A DNA stretch of 64,000 nt, from the NCBI GenBank assembly GCA_016169945.1, contig JADLSH010000076.1:439001-503000 (forward strand). Reading direction: 5' to 3'. Positions 20,381 through 30,009 of this stretch are shown here, one piece after another. Every line of letters begins with the position of its first letter. Positions within the stretch are counted from its first letter, which is position 1. The DNA comes from Trachythela sp. YZ-2020 (taxonomy: Eukaryota; Cnidaria; Anthozoa; Malacalcyonacea; Clavulariidae). Made by a program: the position numbers and the translations under genes. The notes beneath the pieces were generated by a model that ran no database searches, was not told where the DNA came from, and worked only from the letters and a program-made list of their open reading frames with translations.

Positions 20381-22497
20381 AAGGGCTGGAGTCTTATTCA
20401 TTTAAGATAGCTGGCGAGGGGAAGGAAATTATATCCATGTTATTTGAGGTACGTATGTTATGTGAAACAAACACTAAATACCATACTATATTAGCACACT
20501 TCGGTTAGTGCACTCTTTTAGTCTACTACAAAATACTAGGGGAAAACGGTATTCATTCCATTAGATCGTCCTCATTCCACCTAACCAAAGGATTATTGCG
20601 TGGGGGCTTTTCTATAGATCCTAGTAAAGTGAAACAAACACTTACAAAAATATCAATATATAAAGCACGCTTCTGCTAGTGCACTCTTTGTAGACGCCAT
20701 GAATAAATCATGTAAAAATTGAGCAGGTCATATCTCAAATTACATCTTGCGTGGGTAAATTGTTCTAGAACATTCTGAACAATGATGTTTGAGTAAAAAT
20801 GTTATCATATTCAAACTCATGTAGATAAATAAATGTCATCAAATATTCCTTCCTCCTTTTAAGCCGCCATCCAGTGTCCCAAGGGCTGGAGTCTTATTCA
20901 TTTAAGATAGCTGGCGAGCGGAAGGAAATTATATCCATGTCATTTGAGGTACGTATTATGTTATGTGAAACAAACACTAAATACCATACTATATTAGCAC
21001 ACTTCGGTTAGTGCACTCTTTTAGTCTACTACAAAATACTAGGGGAAAACGGTATTCATTCCATTAGATCGTCCTCATTCCACCTAACCAAAGGAATATT
21101 GCGTGGGGGCTTTTCTATAGATCCTAGTAAAGTGAAACAAACACTTACAAAAATATCAATATATAAAGCACGCTTCGGCCAGTGCACTCTTTGTAGACGC
21201 CATGAATAAATCATGTAAAAATTGAGCAGGTCATATCTCAAATTACATCTTGTGTGGGTAAATTGTTCTAGAACATTCTGAACAATGATGTTTGAGTAAA
21301 AATGTTATCATATTCAAACTCATGTAGATAAATAAATGTCATCAAATATTCCTTCCTCCTTTTAAGCCGCCATCCAGTGTCCCAAGGGCTGGAGTCTTAT
21401 TCATTTAAGATAGCTGGCGAGGGGAAGGAAATTATATCCATGTTATTTGAGGTACGTATGTTATGTGAAACAAACACTAAATACCATACTATATTAGCAC
21501 ACTTCGGTTAGTGCACTCTTTTAGTCTACTACAAAATACTAGGGGAAAACGGTATTCATTCCATTAGATCGTCCTCATTCCACCTAACCAAAGGATTATT
21601 GCGTGGGGGCTTTTCTATAGATCCTAGTAAAGTGAAACAAACACTTACAAAAATATCAATATATAAAGCACGCTTCTGCTAGTGCACTCTTTGTAGACGC
21701 CATGAATAAATCATGTAAAAATTGAGCAGGTCATATCTCAAATTACATCTTGCGTGGGTAAATTGTTCTAGAACATTCTGAACAATGATGTTTGAGTAAA
21801 AATGTTATCATATTCAAACTCATGTAGATAAATAAATGTCATCAAATATTCCTTCCTCCTTTTAAGCCGCCATCCAGTGTCCCAAGGGCTGGAGTCTTAT
21901 TCATTTAAGATAGCTGGCGAGCGGAAGGAAATTATATCCATGTCATTTGAGGTACGTATTATGTTATGTGAAACAAACACTAAATACCATACTATATTAG
22001 CACACTTCGGTTAGTGCACTCTTTTAGTCTACTACAAAATACTAGGGGAAAACGGTATTCATTCCATTAGATCGTCCTCATTCCACCTAACCAAAGGAAT
22101 ATTGCGTGGGGGCTTTTCTATAGATCCTAGTAAAGTGAAACAAACACTTACAAAAATATCAATATATAAAGCACGCTTCGGCCAGTGCACTCTTTGTAGA
22201 CGCCATGAATAAATCATGTAAAAATTGAGCAGGTCATATCTCAAATTACATCTTGTGTGGGTAAATTGTTCTAGAACATTCTGAACAATGATGTTTGAGT
22301 AAAAATGTTATCATATTCAAACTCATGTAGATAAATAAATGTCATCAAATATTCCTTCCTCCTTTTAAGCCGCCATCCAGTGTCCCAAGGGCTGGAGTCT
22401 TATTCATTTAAGATAGCTGGCGAGGGGAAGGAAATTATATCCATGTTATTTGAGGTACGTATGTTATGTGAAACAAACACTAAATACCATATACCAT
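20381..22497. repeat. Satellite array with 1003-bp higher-order repeat
   Basis: Units start with AAGGGCTGGAGTC at 20381, 20881, 21384, 21884 and 22387, giving lengths 500, 503, 500, 503 and a 111-bp partial. Odd units share one set of variants (CGAGGGG, GGATTATTGCG, CTTCTGCTAG). Even units share another (CGAGCGG, GGAATATTGCG, CTTCGGCCAG). The real period is therefore 1003 bp (A+B), and I saw no differences between the two A+B copies while reading. Each unit contains two partly similar halves with GTGAAACAAACACT and GTGCACTCTTT. Small minus frames inside are by-products of the repeat. The array ends by fusing to the retrozyme array. Confidence 0.95.
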
Positions 22498-22541
22498 CTG
22501 CAGACATGCATGTTTCGCCGTTCAACGGCTCGTCAGTGCAG
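22498..22541 (-). ncRNA. Hammerhead ribozyme, retrozyme class, copy 1
   Basis: CTGCA, CTGACGA, GCCGTTGAACGGC, GAAA, CATGCATG, TC, TGCAG on the minus strand. Stem I CTGCA/TGCAG is five pairs, stem II has five pairs (GCCGT/ACGGC), stem III is CA/TG, and cleavage follows GTC. Every core base fits the consensus. Confidence 0.88.
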
Positions 22542-22778
22542 CTTGTAACGCAGTCTAGATGCGAGTGACTTCGTATTTATACACCTACTCTTGCCCTCAC
22601 CAAGCGCATGTGGTACAATACTCAGACACATGCGCATCCAGACATGCGTGAAGTGTCTTGGGGCCAGAGTGCTCAAACGACCACAAGGGAAGTGAGCTTT
22701 TGCATTATAGCTTATAGCCACCAATTAACCTCACAGAGTGCTCAACAACACAAAGTGAAGGAGCATATATAGTATAAT

Positions 22779-22822
22779 CTGCAGACATGCATGTTTCGCC
22801 GTTCAACGGCTCGTCAGTGCAG
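22779..22822 (-). ncRNA. Hammerhead ribozyme, retrozyme class, copy 2
   Basis: Identical core and stems to the copy at 22498-22541, exactly one 281-bp unit away. Confidence 0.88.
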
Positions 22823-23059
22823 CTTGTAACGCAGTCTAGATGCGAGTGACTTCGTATTTATACACCTACTCTTGCCCTCACCAAGCGCATGTGGTACAAT
22901 ACTCAGACACGTGCGCATCCAGACATGCGTGAAGTGTCTTGGGGCCAGAGTGCTCAAACGACCACAAGGGAAGTGAGCTTTTGCATTATAGCTTATAGCC
23001 ACCAATTAACCTCACAGAGTGCTCAACAACACAAAGTGAAGGAGCATATATAGTAAAAT

Positions 23060-23103
23060 CTGCAGACATGCATGTTTCGCCGTTAAACGGCTCGTCAGTG
23101 CAG
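23060..23103 (-). ncRNA. Hammerhead ribozyme, retrozyme class, copy 3
   Basis: Same as the other two copies except that the stem-II loop reads GTTTAAC rather than GTTGAAC (minus strand). The helix is unchanged. Confidence 0.87.
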
Positions 23104-23127
23104 CTTGTAACGCAGTCTAGATGCGAG

Positions 23128-23605
23128 TGACTTCATCTGTAAAAGAATCATCAGGCAGTTTACAAGTATCGAAAGAAATGACCGCTTATATGCTTCCTGC
23201 CGGAGCGTGGGAGTGTGTGTGGGAGACAATGTGTGCATGCATGGCTTTGTTTGCGTTGTTTACGCGACATCGTAAACAATCCTTGTTTTTTTCTTTCAAA
23301 ATACAAAATTTTTCTTCTAAACATAAATTGCATCGTTTTGATCCTCCCGTATACGAAATAGAATGTTTTAAAATTTGCCAATTAATACTGAAATCCTTAT
23401 TGTTTTCTTTCAATGTCCAAATATATTTCGAAAGTTCCATGTCATTTGCATGCTTTTTATGCTGAAAAGATTGTCTCCCACACACACTCCCACGCTCCGG
23501 CAGGAAGCATATAAGCGGTCATTTCTTTCGATACTTGTAAACTGCCTGATGATTCTTTTACAGATGAAACAGCCTGTTGCAGACAAGTTTTGAGGTAAGC
23601 GAAAA
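23128..23605. pseudogene. Inverted pair of PLE-A 3' ends
   Basis: 23128-23470 is a minus-strand PLE-A 3' fragment: a broken hammerhead (CTGATGA and stem II present, the GAAA side replaced by retrozyme sequence), then the CNLCLEEK, ISYTGGSKR and KYIWTLKEN regions. At about 23470 it flips to a plus-strand 3' end (TTGTCTCCCACACACAC) that carries a complete hammerhead at 23533-23588. This is another head-to-head PLE-A arrangement, reduced to its ends. Confidence 0.7.
23533..23588 (+). ncRNA. Hammerhead ribozyme, PLE-A class
   Basis: ACTTGT, AAA, CTGC, CTGATGA, TTCTTTTACAGAT, GAAA, CAGCCTG, TT, GCAG, ACAAGT. Identical in all paired and core positions to the copy at 20182-20237. A (TA)n tract follows shortly after. 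Confidence 0.78.
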
Positions 23606-23614
23606 TATATATAT

Positions 23615-23850
23615 ATATCTATAATGCAAAAGCTCACTTCCCTTGTGGTCGTTTGAGCACTCTGGCCCCAAGACACTTCACGCATGTCTGGATGCGCATG
23701 TGTCTGAGTATTGTACCACATGCGCTTGGTGAGGGCAAGAGTATGGTGTATAAATATGAAGTCACTCGCATCTAGACTGCGTTACAAGCTGCACTGATGA
23801 GCCGTTGAACGGCGAAACATGCATGTCTGCAGATTTGACTATATAAATAT
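23615..23850 (+). repeat. Retrozyme-like unit, plus strand
   Basis: Matches the body of the 281-bp unit from the CTATAATGCAAAAGCTCAC segment to the hammerhead at 23789-23832 (CTGCA, CTGATGA, GCCGTTGAACGGC, GAAA, CATGCATG, TC, TGCAG). It is flanked on both sides by (TA)n and opposite in orientation to the array at 22.5-23.1 kb. Confidence 0.82.
23789..23832 (+). ncRNA. Hammerhead ribozyme, retrozyme class
   Basis: All helices and core bases are intact. It has CTGATGA where the minus-strand array has CTGACGA; the seventh core position is variable in hammerheads, so both are allowed. The cleavage triplet is GTC. Confidence 0.88.
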
Positions 23851-23949
23851 ATATATAAGTAAGTGTATATTATATATATATATAAGCACTATATCTTATA
23901 CATGTAGTATAGCATTATACATGCACTAATGGCATGTTTATTTATTAGG

Positions 23950-25215
23950 TTTTCCTGTTTCTGATCTACACAAATTACCTTCCCGAATCAATAACATCAC
24001 CGACCGTTGACGTTTAATTGTTTGCTGATGACACAAAATGCATCTCAGTTGTCGAATCACCGATTGACACCAATGTCATTCAAGCGGAAGCGAGTAACGT
24101 GGAGAATTGGGCTCAACGTTGGAGGCTAAAGTTCAATTCCGAACAGTGTAAAGTACTTAGCATTACGAGAAAGCATCATCCTCTTGTTGCTGAATACATA
24201 GTCCACAGTAAAACTTTGCAGTATGTTTCCTCCCAGAAAGACCTCGGAGTGATGGTTTGTTCAGACCTTAGATGGAACACACATATTTACGAGCAAGTCA
24301 TGAAAGCCAACCGCCTGCTTGGTATGATTAAACGTTCTACCGTCAAGGTTAGAAATGTGAATACCCGACGAAGTCTCTACCTTACACTTGTGAGATCTCA
24401 TCTTGCTTATGCCTCACAAGTGTGGTGTCCACAAACTATCACTATGTGTATGGAGCTCGAACGCATACAACGCAGAGCGACCAAATTCGTACCGTCTTTA
24501 CCATTCCAAACCGACATACCTTACAAAACAAGACTCGCTACGCTGAAGATGCTACCCCTCTGTTACTGGCACGAATATCTTGACATTTTATTCCTGTTCA
24601 AATGCACACATGGCTTGATTAAAACTGATATCCTACCGGAAGAAATTGACACTATGCTCACTAAATACAACATTTCTAAAGTCAGAACGCTATGTCATCA
24701 GAACAGCTACATCGTACAAGTATCACGTGTGTGGAATTGCCTTCCAGATGAGCTGCGTAAACCAGAATTGTCATTTCAGAGCTTTAAATCACATGTTCTG
24801 GATTATTATCATTCTGCAACATTAACCGTGTTTGACTACAAATGCCACAGGGCAAGACAACTTACTGGAACAATTAAATGTTGTTCTTAAATAATCTAGT
24901 TGATATTCCGTGTAATATAGTTCATTTTATCCGATGTAGAGTTGGGTTTTTCGCCATTTCGTCGTAACCTACAGAAACACTATTTTGTTTATCTATTTCT
25001 TTTCAACCTATGCTCTCCCTACTTCGGATAAAATGGACTATACTGTAATCTTGTCTGATATTTATACTATATTGTGAAGCTAAGTGTTGTTTTGTAACAG
25101 GTCACTAACGTAATTGGCTCACGCTGTGTTAGTGTTCCTGAGCCGTGTTCCTGTTTGTATATATGTTTATAGTTGTGTAATGGCTGAAGTTAATTAATAA
25201 ATAAATAAATACTTT
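23950..25215 (+). pseudogene. 5'-truncated LINE: RT C-terminal half and 3' UTR
   Basis: A 290-residue frame (24018-24890) begins at the RT catalytic box FADDTK. It continues through NVENWAQRWRLKFNSEQCKVL, DLGVMV, the ANRLLGMIKRS thumb, YASQVWCP and IQRRATKF, to a natural stop at 24888-24890. Just upstream, FLIYTNYLPESI with one stop (TAA before LFADD) shows where the copy is truncated. The layout (RT box, DLGV, VWCP, C-terminal WN.LP.E motif) is that of CR1/L2/Jockey-like non-LTR elements. The 3' untranslated region ends in a short TAAA repeat (25195-25212), as in LINEs with microsatellite tails. The coding part is long and open, so it is fairly young. Confidence 0.88.
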
Positions 25216-25312
25216 AAGATACATGACATTAACAAATATAAGAGGACAAGTACAGTACTGTATGTGGCTGGGTATCATAACAAAGCCAATTACAGCGGTG
25301 CCGTTAAGTCTA

Positions 25313-25621
25313 GTAATCATGAAATTTGATTAGATGCAGCAGGTTATAGCATGGAGTGTTACATTTTGGGCAAATATATTTCCATGTCCTTGGGTCTTCT
25401 CCTTCAAACAAAGTATCTACTGCTGTTAGATGATTGTTTTCCAGAAGGTGTTTCTTGATTGTTTTCCAGAAGGTGTTTAAGGAGGTATCTTGATTGTGCA
25501 TTTCTGAAGGCAATACGTTCCAAGTTCTGCATGAACGTTGGTAACCGAGTGTTCTGCACTTTACTAGGACAGCAGCATGTAAGCATTGGCATGCATAGTC
25601 ATGCGGAATAATTATGAACAT
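25313..25621 (-). pseudogene. LINE C-terminal fragment
   Basis: The minus frame reads YQRSCRTWNVLPSEM, then LNTFWKTIKKHLLE and a Cys-containing tail (YICPKCNTPC). The RTWN.LP.E.....L..FK..IK.HLL pattern is the usual C-terminus of non-LTR RT proteins. It contains a local duplication: TTGATTGTTTTCCAGAAGG occurs twice, at about 25431 and 25456. Both upstream and downstream parts are lost. Confidence 0.7.
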
Positions 25622-25742
25622 TAGGTTACTGTCTCTTATATCAATTGTCTACATACAATTTCCTCTTTCTGATAATAGTCCATTAAAAAGTTGTATGCAA
25701 TGTGCATTTCAAAGCTCTGCATGCAGGAACTTCTCATACGCG

Positions 25743-26060
25743 TTAAGTTCTTTTCGGTGATTTTGAGATTCCTGAATACTGGTTTTGATGGTCGGGGCAC
25801 AAATCAATGTTGTGGTTGTGGTATTGGTATAAGGGACATTTGTGTGGTTCTGAAGCAGAATGAAACCTGTCACCCAAGACGAAATGATCTCGCTGGAACT
25901 GCTGTGATATGGGATTAGTTTGATCTCCATCTCCCATACCATGTGCATGAGATGAACTATCTGAACAGAGAAACGCCAACAAGGGTTGTTGATAGCCGTC
26001 GCTGTATTCTGGCGGAACAATAGCAGTCCCTGCTCCCATCCAGAACGTCCCGTTCTGATC
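25743..26060 (-). CDS. Putative last exon of an unknown gene
   Basis: A minus-strand acceptor (ATTTACAG) opens a 318-nt block of 105 codons plus stop in phase 0. It encodes DQNGTFWMGAGTAIVPPEYS and a His/Ser/Gln-rich C-terminus. It follows two other candidate exons on the same strand (26477-26643 and 26910-27032) with matching phase 0. I do not recognise the family; it could be host or transposon-derived. An overlapping frame on the same strand is also open, which lowers confidence. Confidence 0.4.
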   Translation of the reverse strand, partial: DQNGTFWMGAGTAIVPPEYSDGYQQPLLAFLCSDSSSHAHGMGDGDQTNPISQQFQRDHFVLGDRFHSASEPHKCPLYQYHNHNIDLCPDHQNQYSGISKSPKRT

Positions 26061-26476
26061 CTGTAAATGATTGTTGAAAATAAAATTAAATATAGTTTCA
26101 ATACAGTTTTGGAAATTATAAGGTAGTTGTAATCTAGTGCATGGGTTATTTTATATTTTGCAGTGACAATCGTTCACCAAAATGTATGTCAGTTTATATG
26201 TAATATACATGCATGTTATAGACACACAGATTTTGAGGTAGTAGCATCTGGTTAATAGCAATGCGCCAACATTTTCTCCACCAGAAGAGAGTTTACATAT
26301 CAGCTAGGTCGATGACAAACTTGTCAAGGAGATACCCATCTAGGCGTTAATCTGCAAACATCCATTGCCATCATCCTGGCATTTCCATGCATGCTTTTAA
26401 CAGCACTTAGTAATCTGCATAATTACAGATGGTTCTCAATTAAGCTAGGTGAAACTATCAACCATGATGCACTCAC

Positions 26477-26643
26477 TTCGTTAGGTTCTTTTCCTATTGT
26501 AGGCGTTTCGAAACACCCAACATGTTTTCCCCCCAAGGTGTGTTGTTAATGAACACAATAGGCGGATGTTTCAAGGACAGATACAGGTCCACAGCATCCC
26601 TAACCGACTCCGTCACCACTAAAAATTTAGATGCAATTGTTGC
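26477..26643 (-). CDS. Putative internal exon of the same unknown gene
   Basis: Acceptor TTTTTCCAG, then ATIASKFLVVTESVRDAVDL and LKHPPIVFINNTP in phase 0. A run of six G (about 26540) shifts the frame. In the shifted frame the exon continues GGKHVGCFETP to the donor GTGAGT at 26476-26471, whereas in the original frame a TAG occurs. The gene is therefore either damaged here or the G-run length is wrong in the assembly. Confidence 0.45.
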
Positions 26644-26909
26644 CTGGAAAAACAAAATAAAACTCTTTTCATATGATATTTAAATACCAAATAGAAACAG
26701 TATATATTTAGGTACTTAAATGTTAAATGTTCTTGCACCTGCACAAATTTGTTGGGCCAAATGCTCAATGTACTTAATACCTTACTTCATGTATGTATCT
26801 AAATTTGTGTGGTACTAATATTCACACAGCCTTAATTCTGGTCATGCAATTCAATTTCGTGAATCATAAATGCGATATTTTCACACAGTTTTATTTTCTC
26901 ACAACTCAC

Positions 26910-27032
26910 CCTGTGGTGGCAAAGCAAATGATAAAATCCCCCTGTGTGCCCGGCACTTTCAAAACCATGACAAGAACAGTTTCCAATTAATATGTTTCCA
27001 TACAAGTCATGAAGTGTGGCACACAAGTATTG
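26910..27032 (-). CDS. Putative internal exon of the same unknown gene
   Basis: Acceptor CCATTACAG, 41 codons in phase 0 (QYLCATLHDLYGN, then CSCHGFESAGHTGGFYHLLC), donor GTGAGT. The Cys/His content and the FxxxGHTGGF segment look like a folded domain rather than chance coding. The 266-bp intron to the next exon is typical for this sequence. Confidence 0.5.
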
Positions 27033-27294
27033 CTGTAATGGATAAGAAATAGATTTCCAAGTATTTTTTCAAGACTTATTCAACAAATTATGCAAGTCCA
27101 AAGGCCATTATCAGTTAGTAGTCCACAAATCCAAAGGCCGAAATCAGTTAGTAGATATTCACAAATTTACCCTTAACCTTGTTGTCTGTCACTGATGCAA
27201 AGTTATGTGCATGCACAAGTTAAAGCCGAAAGAAAAGTCGTAACTAGCAACATCTTGATTAGCTAAGATTTTATATGTATACGTCAGAAAATAA

Positions 27295-27530
27295 CTGCCA
27301 TGTTGGCATGTTTTTCAAAACTGTACTCTGGAGTCGGGACATATTAATTCAGACAAATATTAAGTCTCCAAAACAAGAGAAATGAAATTTTTTTAGAGGA
27401 CTTTCATTTACTAAAGTCAATAAGAAAATAAATCAGTCGAAAGGCAGAGAAAGGAGAGAAAGGAGAGGATTTTTGAGTTTTAAAGCATTTTAAACAGGTA
27501 AGTGTTTATTTTGCATTCTTGCTTTTGCAG
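27295..27530 (+). repeat. Interspersed repeat shared with 62023-62170
   Basis: TCGGGACATATTAATTCAG, then AATATTAAGTCTCC, then TTTTAAAGC and GGTAAGTGTTTATTTTGCAT occur here and at 62.0-62.2 kb in the same order. Here a ~95-bp GA-rich block (27377-27470) is additional. The conserved CAGGTAAGTG looks like a splice donor, so this may be a shared first-exon/promoter module of a gene or element family. Confidence 0.5.
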
Positions 27531-27636
27531 TTTTGCAATTGGTAATTTTATTGTTAAAAGTAAAAATCTTACCACTATTTACCAGTTTTTACAGAAAAGA
27601 AAAGAAATATACAGTATTTAATATTTATCATACAGT

Positions 27637-27967
27637 ATGAAAAATGAAGCCAAAATAAATTGGCGCAAATCTACTTCCGGTTACCACTTTGTAGCGAAAA
27701 CAATATGGAGTCGTATAGGGAAATGGTTTCACAATTTTTACGTATTTCCAAGTGCTGGACTAAACCGTTCGCCTTGTAATGAAAAGAACAGGATAGATAC
27801 TTTTGTTGATTTCAGTAAAACATCACCGGCAAAGACGTTTGACAAGTTGCGTACGCGAAGTCCATTTTCGGCCAAAACTCTCTACCAAGTGGTCTTTCAT
27901 GCTGGCATTTTCGCTAAACAAATACTCTGGCTGGATAGAAACTTGTGTCTAATGGACTAAACAAAAG
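27637..27967 (+). other. Unrecognised open frame
   Basis: 107 codons, Lys/Phe/Trp-rich, starting ATG at 27637 and ending TAA; a good donor (AAAG/GTAAGC) lies at 27966. There is no recognisable domain. The overlap of the donor with the start of the inverted repeat at 27966 suggests this is part of a mobile unit rather than a host gene. Confidence 0.25.
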
Positions 27968-28631
27968 GTAAGCAATGTATAATAAGCGTTTGTCTTTCTC
28001 AATTGACCAAAAAATAATATAGAATATCGGTGTTGTTCTTGGCTTATGTTGTGCTATGCCTATATGAACATTTATAGCAACAATAGCTAATTGCATTTTG
28101 TATCTCAGATTGGAGTTCTGGTTTTGTTCTCGACCGAAAAATACATTTAAAGAATATATAAATGGATTCTTTCTAAAACAAGCTCTGTATCATTCATATT
28201 ATAAACTGCTTCAAGTGTTTTTATGCAGAAAACTTGCAATCCAGTAGAGCCTGAGAGTAGTATGGAGCATTAGCATACACCATATTAAAATGGTGTATGC
28301 CAAGTTTAACTAGTTGTCAATTCTCACATTTGAAATTTTTATTATATAGAGACTAAAACATTGAAATTAGAAAACCTTATTAAGACATGTCATCTGATCC
28401 ACTGGTGCTGACCGCTGTGATGGCAGAGAGGTCCGTATTTTTTAAAGTGGCTTGTTGAAGTGACTGTATCATTGAACAATAAATTATCTGTTCCTTTTCC
28501 AAAGTAGATGAACATTTTGTAATCATACGAACATGAATAGCTATGTGACTCACATTTTTAATAATGCTGTATAAAAATTAGAATACTGGGGGTTTGGTGG
28601 ATAATCAAAGTGAGTAGATGTATACACAATT

Positions 28632-28828
28632 TAAGACCTAACCAGGAACGGTTGCGAAAAATGCAACACTAGGTCGTCTGGCAGGAATTGAACCCACAGC
28701 CCTGCGATTCCAGTGCAGCACTCTAACCAACTGAGCCACAGAGGCCAGTTGCTGAGCTGTAACCGTAAGCAATTCCTGCCAGATTACCTAGCGTTGCATT
28801 TTTCGCAACCGTTCCTGGTTAGGTCTTA
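28632..28828 (-). repeat. tRNA-derived SINE in a palindromic arrangement
   Basis: On the minus strand, 28747-28672 is tRNA-like: GCCTCTGTGGCTCAGTTGG includes an A box, and GGTTCAATTCC is a B box at proper spacing. The tail that follows (CTAGTGTTGC, then CGCAACCGTTCCTGGTTAGG) is present again in inverted orientation at 28771-28828. The tail therefore brackets the tRNA head on both sides and the unit could fold on itself. It is not a functional tRNA gene, since the acceptor ends do not pair as a tRNA. Confidence 0.7.
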
Positions 28829-29124
28829 ATTTAGTTGTTTTAGATAGTATGGATAAACTGATAATTATCTTTTTACTGTACCATGCCCAGGGTCTTCCCT
28901 CACCAGATTAAGACCCGTAGTAAATTCTGGTGAGCTGCTCTCCTCTCTTGTAATATTCCATAGTCTAACATTTTCAGGGTTTCTTGCAGAAGGGAGAGAA
29001 GGCCATGGGTGGGGTTGGAAAAATGTTGACCTTTTCCATAAAGTATACATTACATGTATGCAAATTAAGTGTGGAAATATATCACTTTCTCACATACATA
29101 AGAGTACCATAGACTGCAACTGGT

Positions 29125-29220
29125 TGTCTTGTGTGTTCTGTTGGTTGTTCTCATGCATTTCCTTCTATATCTGGTCTTTGTGTGTTCTGTTGGTTGTTCT
29201 CATGCATTTCTTCTTATATA
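29125..29220 (+). repeat. Tandem duplication (~46 bp x 2)
   Basis: CTTTGTGTGTTCTGTTGG and GTTCTCATGCATTTC occur twice back to back. A short plus frame across them is a consequence of the duplication. Confidence 0.7.
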
Positions 29221-30009
29221 TGCTGGGTCATTAATATTTGGTAGCAATTTGGCTTTTTTGAGGTCATTTCAAAACCACCAAGATAGTTGGTTGACTACAT
29301 TGTACTATGCACTTTTTTTCCATTGTTTTAGCTGATGATAACCATCATATTCAAGTTGATATGTTGATGATAACCACATATTCATGTTGATAAAGATTAT
29401 ATCAGAGTGTTATAGTAAAGTCCACTTCTACCAACTTGGGAAAACAGCCATGGAAGTGGTTTCTAAAAACAAAGTGAGAAAGAAGTTGAATAAACTTGTC
29501 TTGTTTAATCACCAGTGAATCGCAGTGATGAAACTATCCACTTTAATACATAGGAATGGAATGAAGTCGTGTATTGGATTGCTGTAGAAAGCTCACTGTG
29601 TCTCCTTCATGTGAAAGAAGAAAAAACCTGGTTCCTTTAGGAACCAACAACTATTTAAAAGTTTGCAAATCAAATTTTGATTGAGCTCATACAACTTGTC
29701 CTGTGTCCTTTTTACAATTTTAGTATCATATCTACACAAAAACACTTGAAGCAGTGTATAATATGAATGATACAGAGCTTGTTTTAGAAACGAATTATTA
29801 TTTAAATGTATTTTTCGGTCAAGAACAAAAACCAAAACTCCAATCTGAGATACAAAATGCAATTAGCCAATATAGATATAAAGCTATTGTTGCTATAAAT
29901 GTTCATTTAGGCATAGCACAACATAACCTGAGAGCAACACCGATATTCTATACTTTTTCGCTTGATTGAGAAAGACAAACGCTTATTATACATTGCTTAC
30001 CTTTCGTTT

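Larger units (their letters stand above)
22498..23127 (-). repeat. Retrozyme-like tandem array (two full 281-bp units plus partial)
   Basis: Hammerheads at 22498-22541, 22779-22822 and 23060-23103 are spaced exactly 281 bp apart on the minus strand. The units between them are almost identical; one visible change is CATGCGCATCC versus CGTGCGCATCC. There is no protein-coding content. Size, tandem arrangement and one type I hammerhead per unit match the small metazoan retrozymes described as circular-RNA-producing elements. The right end is fused to a broken PLE-A hammerhead at about 23130. Confidence 0.85.
27966..30008. mobile_element. Inverted-repeat element with ~265-bp arms
   Basis: 27966-28232 and 29735-30008 are inverted copies at roughly 90% identity by eye. 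Both have GGTAAGCAATGTATAATAAG at the outer end and GAATGATACAGAGCTTG (or its complement) toward the inner end. The 1.5-kb interior includes a SINE palindrome (28632-28828). No transposase is visible. It may be a non-autonomous DNA transposon or two inverted copies of a repeat. Confidence 0.6.

Noticed and set aside
21056..22244. Two identical 61-residue minus-strand frames
   Set aside because: Copies of the same position in B monomers of the satellite; no start context, domain or splice sites.
20381..22497. A hammerhead ribozyme in the 500-bp satellite monomer (GTGAAACAAACACT resembles the GAAAC part of the core)
   Set aside because: No CTGANGA partner with a plausible stem II lies upstream. 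CTGGCGAG is the nearest and would need a ~45-nt unstructured stem II and a wrong core base.
22533..23005. Two nearly identical 63-residue minus frames
   Set aside because: They are the body of the 281-bp retrozyme unit, which is non-coding.
28672..28747. A functional tRNA gene
   Set aside because: A and B boxes are present but the acceptor ends do not pair and a long SINE tail follows; it is a tRNA-derived SINE head.
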